This document shows, piece by piece, positions 1 through 42,975 of a stretch of DNA of 64,000 bases (position 1 is the stretch's first letter; every line of letters begins with the position of its first letter). Below the pieces are notes generated by a model, which saw nothing but the letters and a program-made list of their open reading frames with translations, ran no database searches and was not told the DNA's origin. Origin of the DNA: Cristatella mucedo (Eukaryota; Bryozoa; Phylactolaemata; Cristatellidae); the NCBI GenBank assembly GCA_009760855.2, contig WPIO01000074.1, positions 530,001 through 594,000 of the forward strand, read 5' to 3'. Made by a program: the position numbers and the translations under genes.

Positions 1-426
1 CCTGCCTGCCGTCGGCGTCCATCGAGCAATATGAGGTCTGCGGCGGAGGCGGCGGAGGCTCGAGGGACGCACACGCAAGTGGCGACGCGAGCAGAAGGAG
101 CTAGCAGACGGTCGTGCACGTGGTGGTGACGGGCACGTGAAGAGGCATGCAGAAAAACCTGTTTCGGAGACCGCGCTCGCCTCCAGCAAGCACGAGGCGG
201 TCTGGCTCGTGCGCTTACACGGTCACATCGGTGATACATCGGTTTCCGATTGCCTTATTGCTATTTCGATATTCGCTATTTGCTAATCGGTATTCCGATT
301 GCTCCTTACATCGGTTTCCAATTGCCCGGCTCGTTTAGCTCCGAAATTCGAGCCAGATGATGGAGCTAGCACGGTCAAACTGGGTGTGATAGTCAAGGCC
401 ACGCTCGTTCATTTTGGAAGACAGGT

Positions 427-564
<138 letters not shown>

Positions 565-1092
565 CCCAACAAAACATGCATCTGCACACATCTACACACA
601 TAGCGATTGGGAATCGTCATAGCATACATCCAAATGAACACGTGACACTCCTCAATGAACTCCCGACACTACTAAAACGCAGCTCTTGGCCTCCAGCAAT
701 TGGCGGCAACGCAGACCCAAGGACTTGGCTAGGCGATCCTGAAAAAGCTTCAGGGCAACCCCTCGTTTTTAAGGCACCTGGCAGGCACACAGATTGGTCG
801 CATCTCGACCACCCTGCTAATGGCACTATCTAGCAGCGCTGCGCCATTAGAGGACCCCCACGAGGCTTGGCAGCAGGGAAGGAACCAAACTCTTGCATGT
901 CACGTGGGGGAGTTGCTGCAGCGCTGCATCCAGCCGCAGGCTGCTCATACAATGAGCGATTGGAGAATGGCCGGCGACGAAGTCGCCGGAAAGGCAGAGA
1001 CATTGGACCCTCATTGTGAGGTGCGTCAGCTGGAATGACACGGAGACACAGAAGACAGCAACACTCTTCCAGTGCCCTGCACCAGTCAATGT

Positions 1093-1206
1093 ACATCTCT
1101 CTGTCTCTCTCCCCTCTCTCTCTCCCTCTGTCTGTCTGTCTCTCTCCGTCTGTCTGTTCGTCTGTCTGTCTCTCTCCGTCTGTCTGTCTGTCTGTCTCTC
1201 TCTCTA
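1093..1206. repeat. CT/CTGT compound microsatellite
   Basis: Mixed CTCT and CTGT units over about 114 bp. Confidence 0.95.
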
Positions 1207-1237
1207 CTGCCAGTATCGAGAGCTGCACAGCAATGAG

Positions 1238-1330
1238 ATAGTTATAATAATAATAATGATAATGATACGCTTGATATGGCTCCCTCAGAGAACTCAATCT
1301 CTCTCTAGGCACTTTACGTTGCGCTTCACC
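1238..1330 (-). repeat. L2-like LINE 3' tail
   Basis: On the minus strand: a segment like AAAGTGCCTAGAGAGAGATT, then GAGTTCTCTGAGGG and an ATT-rich tail. This is the terminal segment repeated many times in the window. Confidence 0.7.
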
Positions 1331-3600
<2,270 letters not shown>

Positions 3601-3674
3601 GTCTACGTCGTGCATTGGCACGTATCCGGCTCGCAGACATTTAAATTCACGAGCCGCTTGCAATCTCAAGCTAG

Positions 3675-3785
3675 CTGTCTCTACCAATGTAAAGTGCCCG
3701 GAAAGAAATCGAGTTCTCCGAGGACGTTGCATCAAATGTTGTATCAAACGTTGCATCAAACGTACTATTATTATGATTATCGTCA
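3675..3785 (+). repeat. L2-like LINE 3' tail
   Basis: TGTAAAGTGCCCGGAAAGAA, then GAGTTCTCCGAGGACG, and ATT-rich sequence at the end. A short internal CATCAAATGTTGTATCAAA duplication is visible. 3786-4490 holds no recognised feature beyond G and C homopolymers. Confidence 0.65.
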
Positions 3786-4496
3786 TCATTGCCAGAACAA
3801 CTCAGCAGGCTCGCATACTTTTTTATTAAGTCAGCCAAACGAGACCCGCTCGAGTACAACGGCAGTACTGCCAACACGTTAGCGGCCTCGTTCGGTCTTC
3901 CTCCCGCTCGCCGCCAGCAGTGCCAGCCTGGAGAGCTGGGGGGGGGGGGGGCGCGCGAAGCGGCGGAAGAATTGCGCTGACACTTGCTATTTTGGCGATA
4001 CGCGGCGGTGAAGAGGCGCCTTGAGTAGGGCGGCGCTAGACGGCGAGTGCTCCTCGGCAGGCTGCAGCTGACAGGGGACTACTTTACTCTCAGAGGACGC
4101 GTTCCATCCGACAAGCACTCGCCGCCGAGGAGCTAGAACCTTGAGCCTTGGCTACTAGTAAAGCAAAACAAAAGAAAGATTACAGTCAGGCTGATTCGGC
4201 GAGCTCCTTGTCTTAGCGGTAGCGGCGTCGAGCGGCTGGCGTCGCATGACTTCGAGCGAAGTACTCGAGCCTCACGAGGGAATACTCCCTCTATAGACTC
4301 GCCACCTGGATCGCGCGAGCCCATAGCGGGCAGCTCGCACCGACGGCTGCGACGTGAGACCGAGGCGCAGAGAAGGGCCCCAAAGCTGCGATGCGGTCGC
4401 TAATCCTCATTTAGCACCGCCCCCCCCCCCGGTTCTCACAGCCCAAGAAAAGTAGCACCGTGGTCACGGTGCTCGCAGGCTAGTGGCATATACAAA

Positions 4497-4660
4497 AAAA
4501 TATATATATATATAATTCATTTGCATTTCGCTCCAAGAGAGCTTAATCTCTATTCAGGCGCTTCACATATGCCTCCGGGCTCGAGCCCACGACCTCTGCC
4601 AGACAGTGCTGGGGGGGGCCCCCCCCAGCACCTTAACCGCTGGACCAAACCAGCTCGGCA
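4497..4660 (-). mobile_element. SINE-B copy
   Basis: Minus-strand tRNA-derived SINE with A box like TGGTCCAGCGGTTAAGG, B box GGGCTCGAGCCC, LINE-like end and TA-rich tail. A palindromic G8/C8 insertion lies near 4611-4627. Confidence 0.85.
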
Positions 4661-4789
4661 TCGCTTTCCAGTAGTTTGCCTCACTCAATAAGCAGCTGCG
4701 TGGCTTCCGTTTTTGCTGGGGTGGGGTGCATGCTGGCATTGAATGAAAAACGCTCCACAGGCTGCGACCGTGCCAATACCCAGTGAGCC

Positions 4790-4990
4790 GCCAATAACGT
4801 CCACAGGCTCCGATCTGTCTTGCTGGCTCTCAATCAAGCACCACATCGACTTTTAAGGTCCTGTTATCACTTCTAGATCCCTTCCTTTGCTGGAACCGAC
4901 TCAACTATCAGAGCTGCTTACTACTCAGGGCCTTCCCTCAGCATGGATTTAATGGCCGAGGTCCCGACTTCCGGCATCTCCAGCACAAGG
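4790..4990 (+). mobile_element. degenerate L2-like LINE fragment
   Basis: Resembles the C-terminal LINE region (CACTGGCT..CAATCAAG..ATCGACTTTTAAGGTC), heavily decayed. The surroundings to 5480 hold only a short SINE-A tail. Confidence 0.4.
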
Positions 4991-5025
4991 CTATTCTTTA
5001 TTACCCATTGCAAGTGGCTGAGCTA

Positions 5026-5090
5026 GCTGCGAAGGCACTTCTGCCACTACATAAAGGAGTCTGTTAAATCAGTCAACCATTTTTTGTATG
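5026..5090 (+). mobile_element. SINE-A 3' fragment
   Basis: GAAGGCACTTCTGCCACTAC, then GGAGTCTGTTAAATCAG, matching the right half of SINE-A. Confidence 0.6.
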
Positions 5091-5487
5091 ACAGGGCGAT
5101 AGTTAGGAAGCAGTACTTCCAGTTGAGAATGAGAATCCCAATGTGTCTGCTACAAATTAGGATCCCAATTTTGGGGCAGGCAAAGCTATGCCAAGACTGC
5201 TAATAATTATGACAACCCAAAATTATGCACCAATCAGTTGCTCCTTGTAGACAGCCACAAAAGCAATATGATTTGAAGTGGCAAGATATACTCATTCAAG
5301 CTGTATAGTACAGAACTCAACACTTATAATGCACACGACCACACTGATTTTCATTATAGGCAGACTAGCAAAGAATACTCTGCATTGCTCAAGCAGGTGG
5401 GTCACATGGCATCCAAATCTGAACGTAAGGACTAGCAGCAAACGATTGCCCATGTAGGCCACGAACAGGAATTAAAACAAATAGTAT

Positions 5488-5640
5488 TTTCACGATCTCG
5501 GCCCCGAGGTCGTGGGTTCGAATCCTGCAGTGGGCGATCCTTTATCGCTACTGCAAACGGTGGTGATAGCCTTGAAGGCTCTTCTGTCGCTATACAAAAA
5601 GAGGCTGTTTAATCAGCTAGTATTTATTTATTTATTTATA
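5488..5640 (+). mobile_element. SINE-A copy, 5' truncated
   Basis: Contains the hairpin CTCGGCCCCGAGGTCGTGGG, B box GGTTCGAATCC, CTTCTGTCGCTATACAAAAA and a TATTTATTTATT tail. It lies 200 bp beyond the DDX19 stop, and its antisense tail offers AATAAA signals for that gene. Confidence 0.88.
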
Positions 5641-5738
5641 GTAGTAGCGGCAGTGGCACGATCTGATTCTGAGCTTGTTCTGGCCAATATGCATGCTTAA
5701 CATTTGCGTAGCTGTGTAAACAATGAGAACACACCGTA

Positions 5739-5744
5739 TTTAAT
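5739..5744 (-). promoter_or_regulatory. candidate poly(A) signal for DDX19 (ATTAAA)
   Basis: ATTAAA on the minus strand about 100 bp past the DDX19 stop. Several AATAAA hexamers also occur on the minus strand near 5620-5640, inside the tail of a SINE-A copy, so the true 3' end could use either. Inferred from position only. Confidence 0.4.
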
Positions 5745-5840
5745 CTTTTATAAGTAATAAAACAACTAAAATGCATTAGTATGTACATTACACATGTTCA
5801 TGAATTGAAAAAGCATGGTAAAACGCCATGAGTGAAGTCC

Positions 5841-22491
<16,651 letters not shown>

Positions 22492-22710
22492 GATTTCTCT
22501 TCGCGCCGAGAAAAAGATGCCACTGCGCGCGCTTGCGGCAGACGCAGCTCGCCCGCCGACTGAACTGGCTGACCACTCGCTCTGCGGCAGCAGGTCGAAC
22601 GAGCAACAAACGACGGGGGTGCGCTCGCTGTGTCTGACGTCATTTCCTGCCGGTGTTACTAGCGAAGCGGTCTCCGGGCGCCGGCGGATCTCGCCCGCTC
22701 TTCCGGAGCA
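22492..22710. promoter_or_regulatory. probable bidirectional DDX19/OSCP1 promoter
   Basis: 219 bp between two divergent start codons, GC-rich with many CpGs and no obvious TATA box. The CpG-rich zone continues into both first exons, from about 22000 to 23420. A shared promoter is inferred from spacing and composition; transcription starts are not visible. Confidence 0.6.
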
Positions 22711-35305
<12,595 letters not shown>

Positions 35306-36066
35306 CGTTTCTTTTGTGGGGGCATCAGCGAGGCGACCAAGAAGAAGATGTAGGCCGCGTGGCCTCTTGAGCCTCGAAGCTAACACTTCGATTCCTGAGC
35401 ATGTCGGCCAGCTAATATCTATGCATACAGTACTTGGCCGAAAGCAGCCACAATATCGTCGAGACAGTAGCGAACCCAGCAACTGTCAGTCTCTTCATTT
35501 TCGGCATAGACGTGCCACCGACGGCTGAGAGGCTGGGCAGAGAAACCAATCAGTAGCAGTGGTGGCAGCATCTGTTATAGAGGTGGCAGTGCTGCGGCAG
35601 TGCAAGGCAATCGGCGTTTCAGAGAATCCGTCGAATCGCTGGACAGATACCTGACGACGAGGCTGTCAAAACGTCTCACCCGGTTCTCTTTTTCATTTCT
35701 TTCCTGTTGTTAGTGATAGCATTAAGTTTTTCAATAGCCAAATCTTAATCATCAACCGCATGCTGCAGCCTCTGATGTGCACGTCTGCCAGGCTTCAAAC
35801 AATACCTATCCGTATCTCTCTAGTTTACCCTGACTTGGGCTTGGCCTAGCAACTTTAGATGGGCCTATTAACTAACCCTGGTTGGTGGAGGAAGCTGGAA
35901 TTACGTCTGGTAGGTATTACGTTGTCTGGTAGGCTTTCCTTTTAACCGCCACGGGTGCCTCTCGTTCTCGTTCTGAGGAGCCACTTGAGAACTCGAGCTG
36001 TGAGCTAACCTGGGCACCAATCATTTCATTCAGACTGCCTCACTCCGTGTGTATAGCGCTTAAGAT

Positions 36067-36070
36067 GAGT

Positions 36071-36142
<72 letters not shown>

Positions 36143-36195
36143 GAGAGAGAGAGAGAGAGAGTGAGTGAGTGAGAGAGAGGGGGAGAGAGTGTGTT

Positions 36196-36230
<35 letters not shown>

Positions 36231-36236
36231 AAGAGA
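36067..36236. repeat. (GA)n with GT and GGGA interruptions
   Basis: About 170 bp, just upstream of duplication block A. 35306-36066 between the OSCP1 stop and this tract shows no recognised feature. Confidence 0.95.
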
Positions 36237-36340
36237 GTACTGCTTCAGCAGAGGCCTGTGCATGTAGCCGAAGGCACTAATTATTCTGCCGTGTCCGTAT
36301 GCCATCAAGCATTTTGTTGCATTCGTCAGCAAATGAATAC

Positions 36341-37480
36341 GTTCTCAGCTCACATCCTATGTCGTTACAGGCAAGCACAGCGTTGGTCGTCAGCTGTACT
36401 TTTGGGCCTCGAGCTAGTGAGCTGAACGCTACTGCCGATACAGTACAGCCGTGGTCCTCTGTAGCTTATGAACAGGAAGCTCTGCATCATTTACTCACCT
36501 AGTTGCTTTAATGTAGGGATGTGTGCAGCAGTCGAGCGCCTCGCTAGCCCTGGTTCGACGCTTCGCCAGCTCTGTCGACATTTGTCAACGTGGTGCAGGC
36601 AGTAGCACTAAACATTCTGTATTAACGCTTTACGTTAGGTTGTGTTTCCGGCAAAGGACATCAGTTCAGGAGCCGCTACGAAGCGTTTTGTTAAAGTAGT
36701 TCGGCAGTGTATCTATGAGCAGCAAGCAGCCTAGCGTGTGAGCTTGAACGGCTGGAGAAGCAGTCTAGCAGGAAGCGCATGAGCTTGAACCTTGAACCGC
36801 TGGCCGGCTCAGAAAGTTTCCAGTGGCACTTGGCCCCAACCATATCAGAATCAAAATGAAAATCTCAGGTCAAGGTGAAGTATCGGCCTTTTGAAGAGGT
36901 TTCACTCTTGTTTTGGCTATGCTGCTACCTGGCTACAATCAGCAACTCGCCGCGTGAAGTGATTGTGTCACTTGATAGCTGTCGCTAAGGAGACGTCATT
37001 CTCACAAGGATTTCATTTTCTTCAGCTGGGCACCTGTAACTGCTGTAGCGGTTAAAAACATGTATACCCTCTGGGTCTGGCTGTAACAACGGGCCTCTAT
37101 TATAGAGGATGGAGTCTGCTGACATGGCAGTTTTGAAGCACCAAGAATTAGCTAATGCCGACTAGTAGCAATACTTCACACGCCAGCAGCACGAGACCCC
37201 AGTACTTCACACCCGGTGAGTTTCGCGACAAAACAGCAAAGGTGATACGAATTTAATAATACATCTTGAGAGGGTGTGAAAAGCAAGGCGAGCAGACAAG
37301 CAGGTGCTGACAAATGTCGACTTATCATTTTAACGAGAAAATCTAGACATCAGCTCTCCTTCCTTGACACGTTGCCTGTATCACATGCTGCTGCTGCTGC
37401 TGCTCGACATGGTTCTGTAGACGTATCGGACTGAAATATTTGACAGGATTCCGGCTTTTCCCAACCGGCTGCAGTGGCAC
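36341..37480. repeat. segmental duplication, copy A, high-identity block
   Basis: 1140 bp nearly identical to 44591-45740. The only length differences seen are a 7-base TACACAG insertion and one extra CTG unit in copy B; substitutions such as GTGAGTTTC/GTGAATTTC are rare. Identity falls abruptly after GCAGTGGCAC at 37480. No gene is recognised inside. Confidence 0.95.
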
Positions 37481-37704
37481 ATCGAGCGTTGGCTCCTTAG
37501 CGGTCCGGGTGGTTAATATTCCTACGAAAAGACAAAGGTCGACTCAGTCGACCGCCTGCATGCATGCGTGAGTGAGGGCGATATCGAATGCAGAAGTCGG
37601 CGGCACGACCTTTAACCTAAGACTGTCGATCTCTGGCGATTGAGGGGAGGCTCAGGGGTGTGTAGTCGCAAATACAGCCACACAACTGCCTAAACAACTT
37701 TCGG

Positions 37705-40190
37705 AGTGCATTTCGGAGTCCACATTAACGGCAGGAATAACTCATGCACTACACCAAGCACTCTTGCGGAGGGAATACGGCCCCCCCCGAACTTAGGCTA
37801 CCTGAGTCTATTGTGGGGAACGACCCAAATAGACGGAGCCCGAACCAGAGACTAGACCCTGACTGGAGAACTAGGGCTCCGCTTCCACCTTAACGGCAGG
37901 AATACCTCACGAACCACCTCAAGCGCTCTTGCGGAGGAAACACCTCTCTACAGTTAGGCTACTTCAGTCTCTAGGGGGAACGGTCCAAATAGACAAAGGA
38001 GCCCGAACCAACGGAATATCTCACACCATACCAACTATGTTTAGCTCGCACCGGCAAATCTGTATGCCGAGACCACGTGCGAGCGCCATACACACAAAAT
38101 AAAAGAAACGAAATGCTGGCTCCGGCGAGATGCGACCGTATTCGGTGGAGTCCACCGAATCCTTCTGGCGCTATCTCGTCCTGTCGCGTCCATCGCCGGC
38201 GAACAGCCCGCCCTCCCCCTCGCTTTCAGAGAAACGAGCCCGACGGCGTCGAAGCGAAGCCAGAGAGAGAGAGTAGCCCGACAAAAGATCAAGAGCGAGC
38301 GTCGCTCGACTCTTAAATACTTACCTGAGACACCGGGGCAAGAGCTTAGTGGTATTGGGCCCGACACCGTGGCTTATTACGGTAAGGAATTAACGCCGTC
38401 GCTAGGCCAATGGAATGGCACCCTTGATCAGCTTCAATGCCGAAAACGTTCCACACGGTTCGTTTTGGACAAAGCTATCCCCGAGGTTGACAGGCTAACC
38501 AACATCAATCTACAGCTCTCGCGGATATCAGACCACTTCAAAAGGCCGAATCCTCACCGCAGGTCTCAGTGCTTCCTGGCTAGAGCTCTTGCTCTCCAGC
38601 TGCGCTGGCGCTCCTCTCTGGCTCACTGCTCCAGGACAGAGGAGTTCTTGCCCGCCGCCGAAAAGCTCTTGTTCGCGCTAAAATTAAGCCAATTCCAGCA
38701 AGGCGCTACACTATACTGATGGCGAGCCATTGTAATCGTATAGAGTTGTGTAGCGCTGTGAAGGCCATGGCTTAATGTTAGCGCGAATCTGAGCTGTTCG
38801 GCGGCAGGAGCAAGAACTCCTTTGTCCGGAAGCAGCGAGCCAACGAGGAGCGCCGGTGCGCTTAGAGAGCAAGAGCTTAAGCAAGAGCAGGCTCTAAGGA
38901 TGCTCTGGGACCAGCGGTGGCGATTCAGCCATTAAATAAATAAATACGAGCTGATTTAGCAGCCTCTTCTATTCAGCGACAGATGAGCCAGGCCACCGCT
39001 TGCAGCAGCGATAAAGAATCGCTTACCGCAGTATTCGAACCCACGACCTCGGAACCGAGGTCGTGAAAAGCAACCGCCTTATCTGGTGTGCCATCACGGC
39101 TCACCATTAGAATTAGTCTGATACGAGCGGGAGCTACTGATCGATCTTAGCTGGCCTGTCAACCTCGGTCATAGCTCTATTCAAAAAGAATCGTCGAGAA
39201 CCTGTTCGGCATTCAAGCTGGACTGAGGTGCCTTTCCAGTGGCTTAGTGACGATATCATCTCATTACCGTAATGGGCCACGGTGTCGGACCCAATGCCAC
39301 TAAGCTCTTGCCCCGTTGTCTCAGCAAGGTATTTAAGAGTCGAGCGACGCTCGCTCTTGGTCTTTCGTTCGGCCCCTCTCTTCGGCCTCGCTTCGACGCC
39401 GTCGGACTCCTTTCTCTGAAAGCGAGAGAGGAGGGCGGGCTGTTCGCCGGCGATGGACGGGACAGGACGAGACAGTGCTAGGAGGATTCGGTGGACTACA
39501 CCGAATACGGTCACATTGCACCCGAGCTATTATTGTGTGTTATTTTTGTGTTTTGTATATGTGCACGATTGCACGTGGTCTCGGCATAAGGATTCGCCAG
39601 TGCGAACTAGACGTAGTTGGTGTGCTATGAGAGAGTTGGTTCGGGCCCCTTCGTCCATTTGGGCCGTTCCCCCTAGAGACGCAGGCAGCCTATGTGTGGA
39701 GACGTGTTTCCTCCGAAAGAGTGTTTGAGGTAGTGTGTGAGGTATTCCTGCCGTTAAGGTGGAAGCGGAGCCCTAGTTCTACAGTCAAGGTCTAGGCTCC
39801 GGTTCGGGTTCCTCGTCTTATTTGGCTAGTTCCCCATAATAGACCTAGGTAGACTAAGTTTGGCGATAAATAACCTGTGCAAGACTGCTTGTCCTATTGA
39901 GAGTGTGTGAGGAGTGTGGAGATAAAACTGAGCTAGACGCGTAGCGACTTTGTGCGCTTGCGAATAAAGCTCAGTAAAATCCCCAATTTGCGTGTCTCGC
40001 TTTCCAATTCACGCCGCGGACTCACGACCCCCTTTAGTAACGGTGAGTAGGTCAGCGCCAGAAACGCTCGTTTCGTGGCGGCGGCATGCTTATTGCGCGT
40101 AGGCGTGCACCGAACTACCTTTTCAGGCGGTAGGTTACGCCGCTTGGTAAGCGGCAGGTTAAGTCCACTCCGCCGAGACTTTGGCGTTAC
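37705..40190. mobile_element. palindromic foldback-like element in copy A
   Basis: Absent from the matching place in copy B (about 46035-46330). Two arms of about 1 kb (near 37720-38715 and 38725-39975) are inverted copies meeting near 38720; both contain GAGCGTCGCTCGACTCTTAAA or its complement. The outer arm parts hold a repeated ~165-bp unit marked by TTAACGGCAGGAATA. Each arm has a TATA-like TATTTAAG reading outward, and the right arm has AATAAA at 39963-39968. No transposase or reverse transcriptase is visible. It could be a Foldback-type transposon or two solo LTR-like units in opposite orientation. A SINE-A copy is nested in the right arm. Confidence 0.75.
38936..39110 (-). mobile_element. 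SINE-A copy nested in the palindromic element
   Basis: Minus-strand GTGAGCCGTGATGGCACACC, CACGACCTCGGTTCCGAGGT, B box GGGTTCGAATACTGCGG, and tail TATTTATTTAT. It interrupts only the right arm. Confidence 0.9.
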
Positions 40191-40447
40191 ATTTGAGCTC
40201 ATCTTGAGGCATATCTGAGACAATACGTTGGTCAGATTGGGTGCATGCGAAAGTCAACAATAGGCCGGCCGTCTCTTGAATGCCCACCTGCCTGACGAGG
40301 CACCGACGAGATAGTATGGTGGCGGCATACATTGCAGGGGCATACATTGCAGCAGGCACGAACTTCAGGCCTGAGTTTATCTGCTATTACTGCCGAGAGG
40401 TCAGTTCAAGGAGTAGGCAGCCGTGCGACGATGCCATGCCGTGCCAC

Positions 40448-40780
40448 CTACCAAAAAATGCACTCGGCTTGCATCGAGGGTATCTTCTCATTCCTCCATC
40501 GACGCCTGACGGCATGATCCTTCTTGCAGACGGCGACCTCGTCCATTACGTGGTACCAGCAGTGGAAGAGCGACCAGTTTTCCGACAGCATCGCACACAT
40601 TGTGCTGAGTGCCTCGAGGCAAGCCACTTCGTCGGTCTTAGCTAGGAGCACAAAGTGGAGCAGACCAATCTTTGGGGAAGTCGCCAGCCAGCCCATGGTG
40701 CTGCTTTGCCTATTTCCCTCGCCAGCCTCTCCTCGGTTCGATTGTACAATATGGCAGCTGAGAGTGCTGGCCAGTAGCAT
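40448..40780 (-). CDS. hypothetical frame conserved with copy B
   Basis: The last 74 codons (KIGLLHFVLLAKTDEVACLE, then DEVAVCKKDHAVRRRWRN and MQAECIFW, stop TAG) align without indels or stops with 46589-46825. Differences include both silent and replacement changes. Product unknown; the protein is Cys/Trp-rich. It could be an exon, since TTGG|TAGG sequence at the end also resembles a donor, or a non-coding duplicate. Confidence 0.25.
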   Translation of the reverse strand: MLLASTLSCHIVQSNRGEAGEGNRQSSTMGWLATSPKIGLLHFVLLAKTDEVACLEALSTMCAMLSENWSLFHCWYHVMDEVAVCKKDHAVRRRWRNEKIPSMQAECIFW

Positions 40781-41209
40781 GCACTCTTATTGGTGGACAA
40801 AAATAAAAAACCCGCAAAAGAAGCAAAGAAATTTGCTCCACTTGAAAGTCAGATGGAACAAGCATTCCAAGGCATGGCAATAGTAATAGTACAACTGTAA
40901 GCAACATTGCGGACGGATATAAATATATTTCCTAAACGTATGTACATACGGAATCACGGCGTAATAGAAATGTATCGCTTTCTGTGCTCTTAACAGTGCT
41001 ATAAAAGTGAAGAAAAAAACTTCTTTGTGGCAGTAATAGAGAGCCAGTTGTGCAAGTAAGCAAATAGAAGATGATTCACGTGAACTAGACAAATGAATTT
41101 TCTTGAAATGCTTCACTCGAAGCGAAGGAAACGTCGGATACTCGATACATACGATTGGTTCCAAGCTTTAATCTATTTGGCATTAAGGCGATCTAATAAT
41201 AATAATATT

Positions 41210-41700
41210 AATAATAATACGTTTGTATAGCGCCTTCAGAGAACTTCCATTTTCTTCTAGGCAGTTCACTTATGCTTCAAAAGAATCATGATCTAATGGT
41301 TAGTGGTAGCATGCCCACGGTCAGCAAGCATAACACAGAGGTGACTTGCATATTGTCAGCATTCAAATGTGGTTAGTGGCAGCATGCACAGTGTCAGCAC
41401 ACACGAACACACAAAGGAAGAATCATCATTTAAACCTATAAAATGCTGCGATAAATGGATCCATCTTTAACTTCTTCTAAATGTCTTCAAGTCAAGGAAT
41501 GTCGTGACGGCAGTCGGAAGTGAGCTCCAGGCTTTGGGAGCATATGAACTAAAGGCTCGGTCTCTGGGAGGATTTGGGTTCGGACGAAGGGCTGCTAGAC
41601 GATTTGATTCAACAAAGCCGGCGCTACGATGCTTAGCCTGGTGGTGGGGGAGTAGATCCGATCGGAAGGTTCGAACCAAGGAATGAAGGGACCAACGAAG
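41210..41700 (-). mobile_element. L2-like LINE 3' fragment inside copy A
   Basis: The minus strand encodes HHQAKHRSAGFVESNRL, then RDRAFSSYAPKAWSSLPTAV, with a 3' tail and ATT-rich end at 41190-41230. Matched at 48500-48990. Confidence 0.85.
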
Positions 41701-42204
41701 TGAGTGACAGAACCTTAGTTTTGCAAGAGCTGCAAGCGCCGATCACCAGTTTGCAATGCTGCTGCTCCACCGAGCCCTGCTCCCGACGCCGTCTGCGAGC
41801 TCGCGATGTGACATTTTCGCACTCGTCGCCAGTAGTTGGCGAGCAAATGAGTGACTCAACGAATCGCTCGAGATTCGAATCAGCCACACTGTGCATGCTA
41901 CGAAGCATGCATCCAATGAGGCTATAATGCGCGCTCTCTCTCTTTCTTAGGTCTCGGAAAGTGCTAGCATCAAGCAGTTATGCTCCTCGAGCTAGTCAGA
42001 CTGGTGGGGTTAAACGAGCACGTGCAGTCGTTTTCACACCTGTACGGTCGATACGACGATGCGATCTCATCGAGGCGCCAGTAGAGGAGACCGCATGGAG
42101 GTAGCCACTCGGGTGGGCTGGACAAGAGAACCAACTACCCCCTCCATCGACTGTACTTACCGCGTCGTCCAGCAGGTGGCTGCGCACAGAAACAGCACTG
42201 CAGC

Positions 42205-42402
42205 ATGAGCGAGCAGACAGCAGTAGCCGCGAAGCTGCTGCGAATCATATTGCCTAGTCACGGCAAGCGACTTCTGCTCGAAGCCCACGAAGTGCATGAG
42301 CTAGCGACGCCAAGGGAGGTCGGCGAGTGGGTCAAGGCCATCGACGAAAGGAAACTGTCAACGAGTCCAATGAACTGCAAAGTGTTGCTGGTCTGTGAGT
42401 AG
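42205..42402 (+). CDS. hypothetical 65-residue frame in copy A
   Basis: Encodes MSEQTAVAAKLLRIILPSHG, KRLLLEAHEVHELATPREVG and EWVKAIDERKL, ending after VLLVCE. The composition looks protein-like and the matching region in copy B (from 49399) is broken by frameshifts. Near its end GTGAGT could be a splice donor, so it may be a first exon. No family is recognised. Confidence 0.25.
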   Translation: MSEQTAVAAKLLRIILPSHGKRLLLEAHEVHELATPREVGEWVKAIDERKLSTSPMNCKVLLVCE

Positions 42403-42975
42403 TGAACACCAGGTGCCCTTACCGTTGGCTTCGCCACTCACCGAGGGTGGCCAGAGTGACAGCAATCCGGTTGAACAGCAGCAGCAGCAGTCAGGAGGTG
42501 GGTCCCATTCTGTACCATCTCCTGGTAAGCTTGTCTGTCAAAAAAATGACAGCACAGGAGCACTTTTATGTCGTGCTTGTCACACAGCTGGGAGCTGGCA
42601 TTAAACCGTAATTGCCCTGTGAGTAGTGAACACCAGGTGCCCTTGCATTAAGCAGCCATTCTGCTTGCATGAGAGGTAAGCATGCAATACCTGCCTTCCC
42701 CCAGCTCTGACTTGGCTTCGCGTGTGGCATCGGGAGGCACTGCATGTCGATGCTACCGTAGATAGATGTGTGAATATATATATATATAACATAAAAATAT
42801 GTAATTTGTATAGCGCCCCGAGATAACTCAATCTCTATTCAGGCACTTCATATATGCCTCAGGGCTCGAGCCCACGACCTCAGCCAGATCTTGGTTGGGG
42901 CGAGCACATCAGCTGCTGGAGCAAACCAGCTCGGCATCAACTTTAGATCAACTTCTAAGTAAGTCCCAGAGGCGA
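42394..42975. repeat. duplicate of OSCP1 intron 6 repeat, with SINE-B inserted
   Basis: Similar to 34545-34930 (GTGAGTAGTGAACACCAGG, CACTGCATGTCGATGCTACC, TAAGTAAGTCCCAG). The copy here is interrupted by a SINE-B that is absent at the other site. Confidence 0.85.
42790..42940 (-). mobile_element. SINE-B copy with a paralogous empty site
   Basis: Minus-strand GATGCCGAGCTGGTTTGCTC, B box GGGCTCGAGCCC, GATTGAGTTATCTCGGGGCG and a (TA)n tail. The corresponding site near 34895 lacks it. Confidence 0.9.

Larger units (their letters stand above)
40195..42393. repeat. segmental duplication, copy A, older block
   Basis: Alignable in the same order with 46330-49585 but clearly more diverged than the first block. 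It shares an embedded minus-strand L2-like fragment (41210-41700 here, 48500-48990 in copy B), so that LINE predates the duplication. Confidence 0.88.

Noticed and set aside
5488-5570. Functional tRNA gene
   Set aside because: The B box is present, but the segment recurs as a SINE with a common right half and tail, and no cloverleaf with acceptor stem could be formed.
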